From positions 1 to 37,047 of the forward strand of contig JAEORN010000265.1 of NCBI GenBank assembly GCA_016840825.1: 37,047 bases of DNA, given 5' to 3'. Under the pieces are notes generated by a model, which saw only the letters and a program-made list of their open reading frames with translations, did no database searches and was not told the origin of the DNA. The first letter of the stretch is position 1; each line of letters opens with the position of its first letter. Of the stretch, positions 1 through 8,501 are shown piece by piece. A program made the position numbers and the translations under genes. Source of the stretch: Candidatus Thorarchaeota archaeon (GTDB lineage Archaea; Asgardarchaeota; Thorarchaeia; Thorarchaeales; Thorarchaeaceae).

Positions 1-1051
1 CAATTCCAGCATGGCCAATGTTCTCAGCACTTAGTTCGTCAAGGCTTGAGGCGATCTGAGCACCAGTTGCCTTTGCAAGCTGCTCAAGTGTGCTCTTCTT
101 TGCTCTACGAATGGCAACGATTCCAGCTTTTGCTAGGAAGTGTTGTGCAACATCGTCAATGCCTTTCTGACAGATAAGTACGTTCGCACCAGATTCTACG
201 ACCTTGTTTACCATGTTCCTAAGCATCTGTTCCTCTTGGTCGAGGAAAGCTTTGATCTGGTCGGGGCTGTCAATCTTGATCTCTGCGTCGAACTCGGTCT
301 TCTCGATCTCGATTGCAGCATTGACTAGAGCGATCTTTGCGTCTATGATTTTCTTTGGCATTGAAGCATGGACGATTTCCTTATCAATGACTATACCATT
401 GACAAGCTCAGTTTCCTCCAAGCTCTTGCCTTGCTTCTTGATGATCTCAATCATTTCGATATCTGCTTTTGTCGATCCATTGACATCTTCCTTGATTTGG
501 AGGACTGCATCGACTGCGATCTTTGAGAAGTGATCCTTTGAGCCCATAACTGACTTACTGTTCATTGATGTCTGAGCGATCTTCACAAGGACTTTCTTGT
601 CCATTCCCTCCATAGGCACTCTGATATCATCAAGGATTCTGGTTGCCTGCTCAGCTGCTTTCTGATAGCCACTGACGATAATGGTGGGATGAATCTTCTT
701 ATCAAGAAGGTCTTGTGCTCTCTTCAAAAGCTCACCTGCGATGACAACAGATGTAGTTGTACCATCACCGGTCTCCTGATCTTGGCTTTTTGCTACCTCA
801 ACAAGCATCTTGGCTGCTGGGTGCTGTACGTCAATCTCCTTTAGGATGCTAGCACCGTCGTTTGTGATGGTGACGTCGCCTAGGCTGTCAACGAGCATCT
901 TATCCATGCCTCGAGGTCCTAGGGTTGATTTAACCGCATCTGAGATGACAATACCTGCCATAATGTTATTCGCTTGCGCGGACTTGCCGCGGGTTCTACT
1001 TGTCCCTTCCTTGAGGATAAGGACGGGAGTTCCAGACAATTGTCCTGACAT
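1..1051 (-). CDS. Thermosome (group II chaperonin) subunit, 3' end outside window
   Basis: ATP-dependent chaperonin that folds cytosolic proteins in a double-ring complex. About 350 N-terminal residues are present, running off the window edge; the family is about 540-560 long, so roughly 200 C-terminal residues are missing. Seen: LGPRG and MDKMLVD near residues 42-52, TNDGAS near 62, and the nucleotide-binding GDGTTT near residue 90, followed by the apical-domain region with [13 protein letters not shown]. The ATG at 1051 follows a purine-rich stretch and gives the usual N-terminus ([17 protein letters not shown]). It is divergent from the membrane-protein gene at 1290. The promoter region carries a TATA-like element and a duplicated 21-bp sequence, so heat or stress control is plausible but not shown. 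Which thermosome paralogue this is cannot be told from here. Confidence 0.97.
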   Translation of the reverse strand, partial: MSGQLSGTPVLILKEGTSRTRGKSAQANNIMAGIVISDAVKSTLGPRGMDKMLVDSLGDVTITNDGASILKEIDVQHPAAKMLVEVAKSQDQETGDGTTTSVVIAGELLKRAQDLLDKKIHPTIIVSGYQKAAEQATRILDDIRVPMEGMDKKVLVKIAQTSMNSKSVMGSKDHFSKIAVDAVLQIKEDVNGSTKADIEMIEIIKKQGKSLEETELVNGIVIDKEIVHASMPKKIIDAKIALVNAAIEIEKTEFDAEIKIDSPDQIKAFLDQEEQMLRNMVNKVVESGANVLICQKGIDDVAQHFLAKAGIVAIRRAKKSTLEQLAKATGAQIASSLDELSAENIGHAGI

Positions 1052-1121
1052 TTCTCTTTCCCCATTATGTTGTTTAGTTCTGCCCACCTTTCCACGATGG
1101 ACTAACTTTTTGGTTTTTGTC

Positions 1122-1177
1122 AAAACTGTACATGCACTTCGTCATGTAGTTCTAGGAAAACTGTGCATGGACTTCGT
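1122..1177. repeat. Two 21-bp direct repeats in the thermosome promoter (candidate operators)
   Basis: Copies lie at 1122-1142 and 1157-1177, starts 35 bp apart. Both read AAAACTGTnCATGnACTTCGT on the plus strand, with only two mismatches in 21. The distal copy abuts the TATA-like element; the other would lie just downstream of the expected start site. This is the geometry of a repressor blocking initiation. Confidence 0.7.
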
Positions 1178-1194
1178 ATAAAAAGTTTCTCTTA
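1176..1194 (-). promoter_or_regulatory. Probable BRE/TATA promoter of the thermosome gene
   Basis: Read on the minus strand the stretch is AGAAACTTTTTATAC, a purine-rich BRE-like element followed by a TATA-like core at 1185-1176. A start site about 25 nt downstream would fall near 1156 and give a leader of roughly 105 nt before the ATG at 1051. This is judged from sequence only. Confidence 0.55.
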
Positions 1195-1289
1195 CAACAC
1201 AGTCAGACAATCCTGCACTTACTGAAACACAACATCCAAGAACCGCCATGTATTAAGGACTCATGCGGAAATCGTGGAGTGAAAGATGA

Positions 1290-1781
1290 ATGCTGGAGAA
1301 AACACTTGCGAAACTGGATTCCCTAGAACCTGATCAGATTAGGACTATTCTGGCATTAGTCGTACTTCTGACCCCATATATCATCAACATAACACCGAAT
1401 CTAAGTCATCCTGAAACGAATCCAATCGGATTTAATATAGAAATAATCTGGGTCTTCTTTGGATTCGGAGGATTATTCACAGCTGCCACGAGGTTCTATC
1501 TCTTTGACATCACATTGATGTTACTTGGTATCCCCAACTACATCTTCGCATATGCAATCTACAGGTACTGCAAGGGGGAGTTCACAAGAAACCATGTGCT
1601 TGTGGCCACCGTCATCTGTCTTGTGATATATCCCTTGTTCTTCTATCCTGCCTTTGGTCGAGCCCTATATGCAGGCCTTCTTCCAATCCTTCAAGTTGTA
1701 GGACTGATTTTCTATCTACATCCTGGAAGGCCTAATGAAGAATGGCTTGAGGAACAAAATGGCTCTTGGCTTGAGGGATAG
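1290..1781 (+). CDS. Small multi-pass membrane protein, unknown function
   Basis: I do not recognise the family. The 163-residue product has about five hydrophobic segments (roughly residues 18-36, 49-70, 73-93, 102-122 and 125-146), a short charged N-terminus and an acidic Trp-rich tail (EEWLEEQNGSWLEG). There is no signal peptide or catalytic motif that I can see. The ATG at 1290 has GGAGTG eight bases upstream; the ATG at 1286 is out of frame. It is divergent from the thermosome gene and convergent with the V4R gene, whose stop lies only 13 bp away. Confidence 0.75.
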   Translation: MLEKTLAKLDSLEPDQIRTILALVVLLTPYIINITPNLSHPETNPIGFNIEIIWVFFGFGGLFTAATRFYLFDITLMLLGIPNYIFAYAIYRYCKGEFTRNHVLVATVICLVIYPLFFYPAFGRALYAGLLPILQVVGLIFYLHPGRPNEEWLEEQNGSWLEG

Positions 1782-1794
1782 TGCATAGTTTCCT

Positions 1795-2280
1795 TTACTT
1801 TCTGAAATAAACTCGTTTCTTGCAAGCCAATGGTCCTGCATGAAGTATCTCAATACCTACCTTTTCCCCCATTAGCACTTCGAGCATGCCTGCGAGATAT
1901 CCATTGGTCAAATAGCAGATGGGGCCGCATTGATGCATACCATTCTCAGTGACAGCGGAACGCACCGGACAATCACGGACAATGATGTTTACTGAAGGTC
2001 GATCAAGATCGTCATCATAGAAGTATGTGTCATCATCGTTCTTCCGTAACTCGATGCTCCAAACACCTGCATAGGCTTCATTGACCTCATCAATCGCAGG
2101 AAGTAATGCATTTGTTTTCTTCATATCTTCTGCGAGTCTTCGTCCCTCTTCAACTCCAGTATTGAAGATCAATCCCTTAGATGCAGGTCCAAGCAGGTCT
2201 TCGATACCAATGTTCAAAGTAGTCAATAGCGAAAGATAGGTGTGAATGCGCTTCGACTCCTGATCTTCAGTCAGCTCCAT
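1795..2280 (-). CDS. V4R-domain protein, copy 1
   Basis: A stand-alone V4R (4-vinyl reductase-like) domain protein of about 161 residues. The family binds small hydrophobic ligands or metals and often acts as a sensor. Seen: three conserved cysteines, in DCPVR, in GPICYLTNGY and in the C-terminal GPLACKKRVYF, plus an N-terminal LSLLTTLNIGIEDLLG segment. No helix-turn-helix or catalytic domain is attached. It is clearly paralogous to the V4R gene at 5191-5682. The ATG at 2280 is preferred over the GTG at 2298: a TATTATAA box at 2315-2308 would place the transcript start near 2286, and the alignment with copy 2 begins at the same point. The ligand is unknown. Confidence 0.85.
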   Translation of the reverse strand: MELTEDQESKRIHTYLSLLTTLNIGIEDLLGPASKGLIFNTGVEEGRRLAEDMKKTNALLPAIDEVNEAYAGVWSIELRKNDDDTYFYDDDLDRPSVNIIVRDCPVRSAVTENGMHQCGPICYLTNGYLAGMLEVLMGEKVGIEILHAGPLACKKRVYFRK

Positions 2281-2650
2281 TGTAATTTTGTAACTCACAT
2301 CATCTAATTATAATACAATCGGAAACATAATGAATGATTTATTCAAAGCATTTGATAAACTATTTAGATGATTCTAAAATCAGCTTAGATTTGATAGTGT
2401 TCTAGTGGATGAAAAATCATTTCTTGGCAGTGAGATTGCGAGAATCATCGTTTGAAGAATTCCTCACATCTTTGATTTTCAGTCTATGATATATTAACCT
2501 CTGGAGGAGCATAAGCAGTATCGTTTCAATTAATTTCCACTTTTCAATCCCACTTCTTCATGTAGTTGGTTTCTATTATTATCTGTAAGGACGTGACAGA
2601 GGAGTCAAACGTATCTGGCGACAGACTATCCATTTCTTCTCTCTATGATC
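2281..2650. other. 370-bp AT-rich intergenic region
   Basis: No ORF worth calling and no tRNA or clear structured RNA. It holds the minus-strand promoter of V4R copy 1 (TATTATAA at 2315-2308, about 30 nt before the ATG) and the region downstream of the hydrogenase operon. I see no clear terminator hairpin. Confidence 0.5.
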
Positions 2651-2932
2651 TCATAGTATCCTCTTAGTTTTCTCCCATATCTGGGGGTCGAGTAGAAATG
2701 AATGAATCTCATCAATACCCATGACACTGATTGCCTCTGAACGACATGTATCCTTGCATGATAAGCATCCGATACAATTCTCTGGATTAGTGATCTCTGG
2801 GACTTGATCGGGTTTTTGAGTTATTACTGGAAGTTTTACCAAGCTGTTCTCACCAGAGTGAGGACAGGCATCAACGCACTCTCCACATTTCACGCAAGCA
2901 TCTTCATTTCTTGTAAGGATGATTTTCGACAT
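2651..2932 (-). CDS. Ferredoxin-type protein with two [4Fe-4S] clusters
   Basis: A 93-residue electron-transfer protein. Two cluster motifs of the C-x2-C-x2-C-x3-C type are visible: CVKCGECVDACP near residues 13-24 and CIGCLSCKDTC near 53-63. A 25-residue hydrophilic linker separates them, and a C-terminal helix-like tail follows. It is the last gene of the hydrogenase operon, starting one base after the large subunit stop. It probably carries electrons between the hydrogenase small subunit and a partner such as the 2-oxoacid oxidoreductase encoded nearby. The 3' end lies before a 370-bp intergenic region. Confidence 0.93.
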   Translation of the reverse strand: MSKIILTRNEDACVKCGECVDACPHSGENSLVKLPVITQKPDQVPEITNPENCIGCLSCKDTCRSEAISVMGIDEIHSFLLDPQIWEKTKRIL

Positions 2933-2933
2933 A

Positions 2934-4280
2934 TTATTTGCCTCCTACTGTGGATACATGAGTCGAACAGGATATACATGGATCATATGCTCGGAGCACC
3001 ATCTCACAGTTTCTTATCAGTTCGTCTTGATGTAGTGACTGCTGCTTTCCGTATGCAACACTTTGCTTTAATGCATCATTGATTGCTAATTGATTATTTT
3101 GAGTCGCAACAATCAGGTTTGCTTTAGTCACGAATCCATTTGTTATTGCATAATGATGAAAGAGTGTTCCTCGGGGAGCTTCAAGAACACCTACTGCTTC
3201 ACCCTCATTCGTTGTGATAGGAACTGACGTTGTATGACTATGAGCTTCTGGAGATTCAAGTAGGACCTGAAGTCTTTCAGACGCGTAGATTGCTTCTATC
3301 AATCGTGCCCAATGTGACAACATGCTGTGTTCTATAGGATTCCCATACTTGTTTAGAAGTTCTCGTAGTTCACTGTCCGCCTGTTCTGTACCGAAGGATC
3401 CGTTGACATTTGAGCGCGCTAAACAATTAACTCTCAGCAATCCCTTCTCAGGTCCTTGTCTTTTCAGATATGGTGCCTTCATGAATGTTTCAGGCAAAGT
3501 TCTCTCTTGGATATAAGTAGCATATTCGTCTGGGTCAAAGGCTGCGATCTCTGTACCACTCGTATCGACAACTCGAACATTTCCAGAAATAAATGAAACC
3601 TTCCCTTCGTCTGATAGAGCCATGTAATTCGATGGAATGGATCCAACAGAAGTGACAAACTCTTCTTTTTCATCAAACCAGATCTTCAGCTGGTTAAGAA
3701 AGATTTCAATTATCGTTTGAGCCTCAGATAGAAGTGAGCTATAATCAAGTGTTCTCTCTAGCAACGGATTAGCTCCCATACCCCCAAGTCTGACATTGAC
3801 AGGGTGAACATTTCTTCCACCTAAAGTAGTTGTAAGGGTGCGTCCAATCGTATGAAGGCGCATACCTTTCTCGAATAGATCTGGATACTCTGATTTGATA
3901 TCTACAATACTGTGAGCATCTTGTTTTGGCACTAGGTCTGGAAGTGAGAGTACGACGAATGATAGCGCATGTGAGTCAATCAGTTGCGAAAGAACGAGCA
4001 TTTCTCTTAGAGCTTTAGCTGTGTCAGGGATATCGACCTTCAGAGCTTTCTCAATTGTTTGGGCAGCATTGACTGCATGTGACACAGGACAGACACCACA
4101 GACACGACTAGCTAGCCAAGGAATTCTTTCAATTGGTGATCCAACGAGGAATGCCTCGAAACCTCTCAATACTGGAGTTGTGAAATATGCCCGATTGACT
4201 GTACCATCCTCATGAAACTCAAGGTTCAGCTTTCCATGGGATTCAATCCGAGTAACAGGTTCAATCCTAATCTGTGTCAT
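2934..4280 (-). CDS. [NiFe] hydrogenase large (catalytic) subunit, group 3-like
   Basis: Carries the Ni-Fe site that splits or makes H2. Both nickel motifs are intact: RVCGVCPVSH with C61 and C64, and DPCISCSTH with C435, C438 and H441. The latter is followed by a seven-residue tail (VSTVGGK), which fits the C-terminal peptide a maturation protease removes in this family. The 448-residue length and CISCSTH form resemble cytosolic MvhA/FrhA-type enzymes rather than membrane-bound group 1. There is no signal for export. It overlaps the small-subunit gene by four bases and precedes the ferredoxin gene by one base, so all are one operon. No maturation gene (hyp or protease) and no mvhD or hdr gene is in the window, so the exact subgroup is uncertain. 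Confidence 0.95.
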   Translation of the reverse strand: MTQIRIEPVTRIESHGKLNLEFHEDGTVNRAYFTTPVLRGFEAFLVGSPIERIPWLASRVCGVCPVSHAVNAAQTIEKALKVDIPDTAKALREMLVLSQLIDSHALSFVVLSLPDLVPKQDAHSIVDIKSEYPDLFEKGMRLHTIGRTLTTTLGGRNVHPVNVRLGGMGANPLLERTLDYSSLLSEAQTIIEIFLNQLKIWFDEKEEFVTSVGSIPSNYMALSDEGKVSFISGNVRVVDTSGTEIAAFDPDEYATYIQERTLPETFMKAPYLKRQGPEKGLLRVNCLARSNVNGSFGTEQADSELRELLNKYGNPIEHSMLSHWARLIEAIYASERLQVLLESPEAHSHTTSVPITTNEGEAVGVLEAPRGTLFHHYAITNGFVTKANLIVATQNNQLAINDALKQSVAYGKQQSLHQDELIRNCEMVLRAYDPCISCSTHVSTVGGK

Positions 4281-5182
4281 TTCATAACCTCCTTCTTCTT
4301 GATTGGTGCTTGCAACTCAACAATCATCGAGTATGGCTTCCGTTTCATTGCTTCACTAGCGAAAGTGAATGGGAAGAATCTCCATGGGATAGCTTGTATC
4401 TCCTTAAGGACATCAGATTCCGATCTTCCTGAAAAGTGAGAAACTCGACTCACGAAATCTCTTAGAACATTATGTGTAGGTTGAGTGAGAACACGATCCG
4501 TAGGACCTCTGCATCCACTGCATGCAATGTTCATCGTTGGACATTGTGCACTGCATCCACCTCGAGTGACCGATCCCAAGCAGATGTAACCTTGTGATAG
4601 TAAGCAAATCTCCCCATCCGGAATACTGAGGTTCTCAAAATTCTCAATCTTTCTGTGTTCTATTCTTCGTCCGCATGAGGCACATACAGGGAGTCGATGC
4701 TCTGTGGTCATCTCAATCTCTTTCCCTGCAAGAACAAGAGGAAGTGCCTGTTGTAGAACAGATTCGGATGGTGGACATCCTGGAATATAGTAATCTACCG
4801 CAATGAACCTATCCAAGCTCTCGAGTCTTGGAATTACTCTTGGTGTATCAGAATATGGATCCGAATCCCCCACTATTGTATTTAGCATATCCTCTGTTCT
4901 TTGCAGATTTCCTAAGGCTTGTATCCCTCCATATGTTGCACATGATCCTAATGACACCAGTACTTCTGATTTCTCCCTTGCTTCTCTGAGTTTAGCAAGA
5001 TCTTCATCAGTACGTACTGCCCCTTCGACCAAACAGCAATTCACATTGGGTAACTCTCTGACGTCCATGATTGTGGTCGCATATTTGATATCTGCTAGAA
5101 TTCTTGAGAGGATATCTTTTTGATCAAGGATTGATACCTGACATCCTGAGCATGCAGAGAGACTAACAATTGCAATATCCAA
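4277..5182 (-). CDS. [NiFe] hydrogenase small subunit, group 3-like
   Basis: Iron-sulfur subunit relaying electrons from the Ni-Fe site. The proximal-cluster ligands are visible as C11 and C14 (SACSGC), C81 (GSCATYGG) and C136 (PGCPPSE). A second cysteine-rich region between about residues 167 and 224 (CASC, CLLSQGYICLG, GGCSAQCP, CSGC) supplies two more clusters, as in the MvhG/FrhG/HoxY lineage. There is no Tat signal, so the enzyme is cytosolic. The start is a TTG at 5182, since only it places C11 correctly; an AGGAG lies upstream, inside the end of the V4R gene. The V4R stop is eight bases away. The small-large-ferredoxin order and tight spacing indicate co-transcription. Confidence 0.94.
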   Translation of the reverse strand: MDIAIVSLSACSGCQVSILDQKDILSRILADIKYATTIMDVRELPNVNCCLVEGAVRTDEDLAKLREAREKSEVLVSLGSCATYGGIQALGNLQRTEDMLNTIVGDSDPYSDTPRVIPRLESLDRFIAVDYYIPGCPPSESVLQQALPLVLAGKEIEMTTEHRLPVCASCGRRIEHRKIENFENLSIPDGEICLLSQGYICLGSVTRGGCSAQCPTMNIACSGCRGPTDRVLTQPTHNVLRDFVSRVSHFSGRSESDVLKEIQAIPWRFFPFTFASEAMKRKPYSMIVELQAPIKKKEVMK

Positions 5183-5190
5183 TCTCTCGT

Positions 5191-5682
5191 TCAGCTCCTA
5201 AAGTAAATTCTCTTTAAACATGAATTAGGTCCTGTATGCTCAATCTCCATTCCTACTTTCTTTTCCAAGATTTCAGATAACATTCCACAAAGATTTCCAT
5301 TTGTTAGATAGCAAATAGGTCCACCTTGTTCCATTCCATGAGAGAGTACCGCTTGTCTAATGGGACATTCATGGATTACAATTTTTGCAGATGGGTATCC
5401 TTTCTCATCTATGTACTCGAATGAATCTTGGCCTTTTTCTTTGAACAGCTCAACATTCCATACCCCCTCGAATGCTTCATTGACACTTGATACTGCGTCT
5501 TCGATAGATTCTGATTTGGGGATGTTCTTACCAATAGTTTTTCCTTCTTCTACTCCGGTACTGAAAATCAAACCTTTTGATCCTCTTCCAAGAAGGTCTT
5601 CGATACCGTTGTTCAAAGTCGTCAAGAGTGAAAGGGCACTGCTTAGCAGCTTGGCCTGCTGGTCTTTTGTGGGGATGAACAT
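5191..5682 (-). CDS. V4R-domain protein, copy 2, heading the hydrogenase operon
   Basis: About 164 residues, a stand-alone V4R domain paralogous to the protein at 1795-2280. The two share LSLLTTLNxGIEDLLG, the CP(I/V)R motif, GPICYLTNG and a closing KR(I/V)YFR. The three conserved cysteines are retained. An open frame continues upstream to 5829, but the ATG at 5682 matches the start of copy 1, and a TATTATAT box at 5714-5707 lies about 28 nt before it, which suggests a nearly leaderless transcript. It is the first gene of an operon with the hydrogenase. It may sense a redox cofactor or ligand, or help the hydrogenase; the sequence does not decide. Confidence 0.85.
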   Translation of the reverse strand: MFIPTKDQQAKLLSSALSLLTTLNNGIEDLLGRGSKGLIFSTGVEEGKTIGKNIPKSESIEDAVSSVNEAFEGVWNVELFKEKGQDSFEYIDEKGYPSAKIVIHECPIRQAVLSHGMEQGGPICYLTNGNLCGMLSEILEKKVGMEIEHTGPNSCLKRIYFRS

Positions 5683-5706
5683 GCTGTTCTTGGGAAAACA
5701 AATAGG

Positions 5707-5714
5707 ATATAATA
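5707..5714 (-). promoter_or_regulatory. TATA box of the V4R-hydrogenase operon
   Basis: TATTATAT on the minus strand, centred about 28 nt before the ATG at 5682, the distance expected for a leaderless archaeal transcript. V4R copy 1 has the nearly identical TATTATAA at a similar distance from its ATG. Confidence 0.5.
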
Positions 5715-5828
5715 GTTCTGTGAAGATACTCAATGATATTTGGGAGTACTTCCATTCAGCAAAACACATATGCAGGGTGCGATTGCCTAAGAGAGATAGA
5801 CTATTACCTATATAGAGGAGTTTGAGCA

Positions 5829-7544
5829 ATGGATATTTCTTTCAATATTGGTGGCGAAGCAGGTCAGGGGATTGATACCATTGGCGATCTCTTGACACAG
5901 ATCTTCGTCAAACAAGGATTCTATACTTTCACATCCAAGGATTTCATGTCACGAATTCGAGGAGGATATAATTTCAATGTCATTCGGGTTTCTGATAGGC
6001 CCGTATATGCACCTCTTGACAGATATAACGTAATTGTAGCGTTAACAGAGGATGCCATCACTGCACAACGGAATAATCTAGCTGCAGATGGCGTAATAAT
6101 CTTCGATGAGTCAATCGAATTCAAAGATTTGGAAGCATGTCATTTTTCTGCACCTTTGGAGAAAACTGCGAAGGAAGTGGGGGGCGATACTAGGATGACC
6201 AATGCCGCAGCACTGGGTGCGATTTTGTCAGTTTTGAAGTTTCCTTTCAAATTAGCAGAAGATATGCTGACTTCGATATTTAGTCGAAAGGGAGAGCAAG
6301 TCGTTGAATCCAATGTTGCGGTTGCTAAGGCACTCTATGAATTGACTAACGAGAGGTTCTCAGGTCCTTGTAGCGAGAATCTAAGTACCATTGAGAGGGG
6401 CCCGAGCAAGGATTTTCTGATGCTGACAGGATCCCAAGGAATTGCTTTGGGTGCTATGGCAGCCAATGTCAAGTGGATCTCATCATATCCTATGAGCCCA
6501 TCCACATCTACTTTTATTGACATTATCTCGAGTGCCCCAAAATTGAAGATTGGCACTTTACAAACAGAAGATGAGATATCCGCTGTGCTCATGGCAATAG
6601 GCGCGTCATATGCTGGTGCTCGCTCAATGACAACAACCTCTGGTGGAGGATTCTCATTAATGGTTGAAGCTTTAGGTTTTGCTGGGATGACAGAAACTCC
6701 TATTGTGATCTACAATGCTCAACGTCCTGGTCCCAGCACGGGCTTACCTACAAGGACTGAGCAGTCAGATCTTCTCTTTTCTATATTTGCAAGCCAAGGA
6801 GAGTTCCCACGAATCATACTTGCTCCGAAGAATCCGACTGATGGATTTGATGTCACAGTTCGTGCCTTCAACCTCGCAGACAAGTACCAAGTTCCTGTCA
6901 TCATCCTTGGAGATCAGTACTTTGCAGACTCTGTAATGAATCTCCCACGGATTGATGCATCAACAGTCAAAGTAGACAAAGGTAGTTTGGCTAAGGATGG
7001 TGATGGAGAATACAAACGATATCTTCTCACGAATAACGGAGTTTCACCCAGAGCGTTTCCTGGAGATAAAGGGAAAATAATCGTTGCATCTGGTAACGTG
7101 CACCTTGAGGACGGTCATATAACGGAGGATGCTGACACTCGAGATGCAATGGTTCACAAGTTCATGAATAAGATACCTTTCATCATGAATGACATGCAGC
7201 ACCCAACCATATACGGAAATAAAGAGGCTGCAGTTACTTTACTCACTTGGGGTTCCACCTGGGGTGCAGCATTTGAGGCAATGAGTTATCTATCTGAACA
7301 TGGCACTTCAATCAATCAGTTGCATTTCACAGATATCTATCCTTTAAGAGATGAGATTCTCCGCGAGGTCTTCTCGAAGGCTAAGAAAGTCGTTGCAGTA
7401 GAACAAAACGCTCTATCACAATTTGCCAAGCTTGTCAGAATGGAGATTGGACTTGAAGTAACGCATAATGTAAATCGATATGACGGACGACCTATGACAG
7501 CAAGATGGATTATTGAGAAGCTGAAGGAGGTTGGTGCAATATGA
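5829..7544 (+). CDS. 2-oxoacid:ferredoxin oxidoreductase, fused gamma-alpha subunit
   Basis: Part of a CoA-dependent, ferredoxin-linked 2-oxoacid oxidoreductase (2-oxoacid + CoA + oxidised ferredoxin to acyl-CoA + CO2, reversible). Residues 1-190 form the gamma domain (GGEAGQGIDTIGDLL, then SRIRGGYNF). Residues 195-571 form the alpha domain, with YPMSPSTS at 220-227 where the family usually has YPITPSTS, and the conserved TTTSGGGFSLM region near 262-272. The gamma-alpha fusion and lack of a delta ferredoxin subunit match the Sulfolobus-type and KorA-like enzymes. GAGGAG lies eight bases before the ATG. It is divergent from the V4R-hydrogenase operon and overlaps the beta gene by four bases. 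Substrate (2-oxoglutarate, pyruvate or another) cannot be fixed from sequence; the fumarase and fumarate reductase genes downstream favour 2-oxoglutarate. Confidence 0.94.
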   Translation: MDISFNIGGEAGQGIDTIGDLLTQIFVKQGFYTFTSKDFMSRIRGGYNFNVIRVSDRPVYAPLDRYNVIVALTEDAITAQRNNLAADGVIIFDESIEFKDLEACHFSAPLEKTAKEVGGDTRMTNAAALGAILSVLKFPFKLAEDMLTSIFSRKGEQVVESNVAVAKALYELTNERFSGPCSENLSTIERGPSKDFLMLTGSQGIALGAMAANVKWISSYPMSPSTSTFIDIISSAPKLKIGTLQTEDEISAVLMAIGASYAGARSMTTTSGGGFSLMVEALGFAGMTETPIVIYNAQRPGPSTGLPTRTEQSDLLFSIFASQGEFPRIILAPKNPTDGFDVTVRAFNLADKYQVPVIILGDQYFADSVMNLPRIDASTVKVDKGSLAKDGDGEYKRYLLTNNGVSPRAFPGDKGKIIVASGNVHLEDGHITEDADTRDAMVHKFMNKIPFIMNDMQHPTIYGNKEAAVTLLTWGSTWGAAFEAMSYLSEHGTSINQLHFTDIYPLRDEILREVFSKAKKVVAVEQNALSQFAKLVRMEIGLEVTHNVNRYDGRPMTARWIIEKLKEVGAI

Positions 7545-8404
7545 TAAATGTAGATCAGCTAGAAGGAGTACAGAAAGTTACTTGGTGTACAGGTTGTGGG
7601 AATTTTGGAATATTAGCTTCCTTGAAGAAAGCTGTGATGGATCTTGATGTTCTCCATGAGAATCTTGTCTTGGTGTCAGGAATTGGATGTTCAAGCAAGA
7701 TTCCTCACTATATCAACCTAAATGCCATGCACACATTACACGGTCGCCCCATACCTGTTGCGACTGGCGCTCATCTTGTAAATCAGGATCTTACTGTAAT
7801 AGTGCACACTGGTGATGGCGACTGCTTGGGTGAAGGACTTGGTCATTTTATCCACGCAGCACGCAGGAACGTGAATTTGGCTGTCTTCATACACAATAAC
7901 GGAGTGAATGGCCTTACGAAAGGACAATTCTCTCCCTCCGCGAGGCGAGGGTACGTTTCAAATACATCTCCTCCTCCCGGGGCTCCAATGGATCCAGTAA
8001 ATCCAATAGCTCTTGCACTCTCCTCAGGTGCTAGCTTTGCTGCTCGAGGTTTCTCGGGAGATCAGAAGAATCTCGTAGATATAATGGTTAGAGCAATCAA
8101 ACATCGAGGCTTTGCGGTGGTTGATATCCTGCAACCTTGTGTTACATGGAACAGGTCCCTTACTTGGGCTTTCTATAACAAGCACACCTACAATCTTCAA
8201 GAGAATGGACACGACACAACTGACAGGATAAAGGCGATTGAGAGATCTAGAGAATGGGGCGAGAAGATTCCAATTGGTATCTTCTTTGATACAGAATGTA
8301 CTAATCTGGCTCAAGGTCTCTCTCTACCTGAGAATGGTCGACTTAAGGATCATGTAAATGATCTGACCATCGTTCAACAACTAATTGATGACAAAATCAT
8401 TTAG
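7541..8404 (+). CDS. 2-oxoacid:ferredoxin oxidoreductase, beta (TPP-binding) subunit
   Basis: Catalytic partner of the preceding subunit, binding thiamine pyrophosphate and one [4Fe-4S] cluster. Seen: C16 and C19 in WCTGCGNFG, C50 in SGIGCSSK and a fourth cysteine in ILQPC near residue 203, the usual four cluster ligands. The TPP/Mg motif begins at GDGD (91-94) and ends at HNN (118-120), followed by GLTKGQFSP. The residue before GLTKGQ is Asn where Tyr is common. The 287-residue length is normal. The ATG overlaps the alpha stop (ATGA), indicating translational coupling. A perfect palindrome follows the stop and may end the transcript. Confidence 0.95.
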   Translation: MINVDQLEGVQKVTWCTGCGNFGILASLKKAVMDLDVLHENLVLVSGIGCSSKIPHYINLNAMHTLHGRPIPVATGAHLVNQDLTVIVHTGDGDCLGEGLGHFIHAARRNVNLAVFIHNNGVNGLTKGQFSPSARRGYVSNTSPPPGAPMDPVNPIALALSSGASFAARGFSGDQKNLVDIMVRAIKHRGFAVVDILQPCVTWNRSLTWAFYNKHTYNLQENGHDTTDRIKAIERSREWGEKIPIGIFFDTECTNLAQGLSLPENGRLKDHVNDLTIVQQLIDDKII

Positions 8405-8407
8405 TAG

Positions 8408-8425
8408 AGGGGAGCTAGCTCCCCT
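8408..8425. terminator. Perfect 18-bp palindrome after the oxidoreductase operon
   Basis: AGGGGAGCTAGCTCCCCT is fully self-complementary and starts three bases after the beta-subunit stop. As RNA it would form a GC-rich hairpin with a tight loop. A strong T-run does not follow, so it may act in transcript-end protection or processing rather than as a classic terminator. Confidence 0.5.
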
Positions 8426-8501
8426 AGTTCTTATGAGCTAAACGTAAAATCATATCTGGAAATGATTGTAAGTTTAGATTACCTACTGTGAGGAGTACGA
8501 T

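Noticed and set aside
2299..2650. tRNA, small RNA or CRISPR in the longest gene-free stretch
   Set aside because: No cloverleaf, repeat-spacer array or box C/D pair could be found by eye.
5683..5829. 49-residue N-terminal extension of V4R copy 2
   Set aside because: It has no similarity to copy 1, would begin within the start codon of the divergent oxidoreductase gene, and overlies the TATA box that fits the ATG at 5682.
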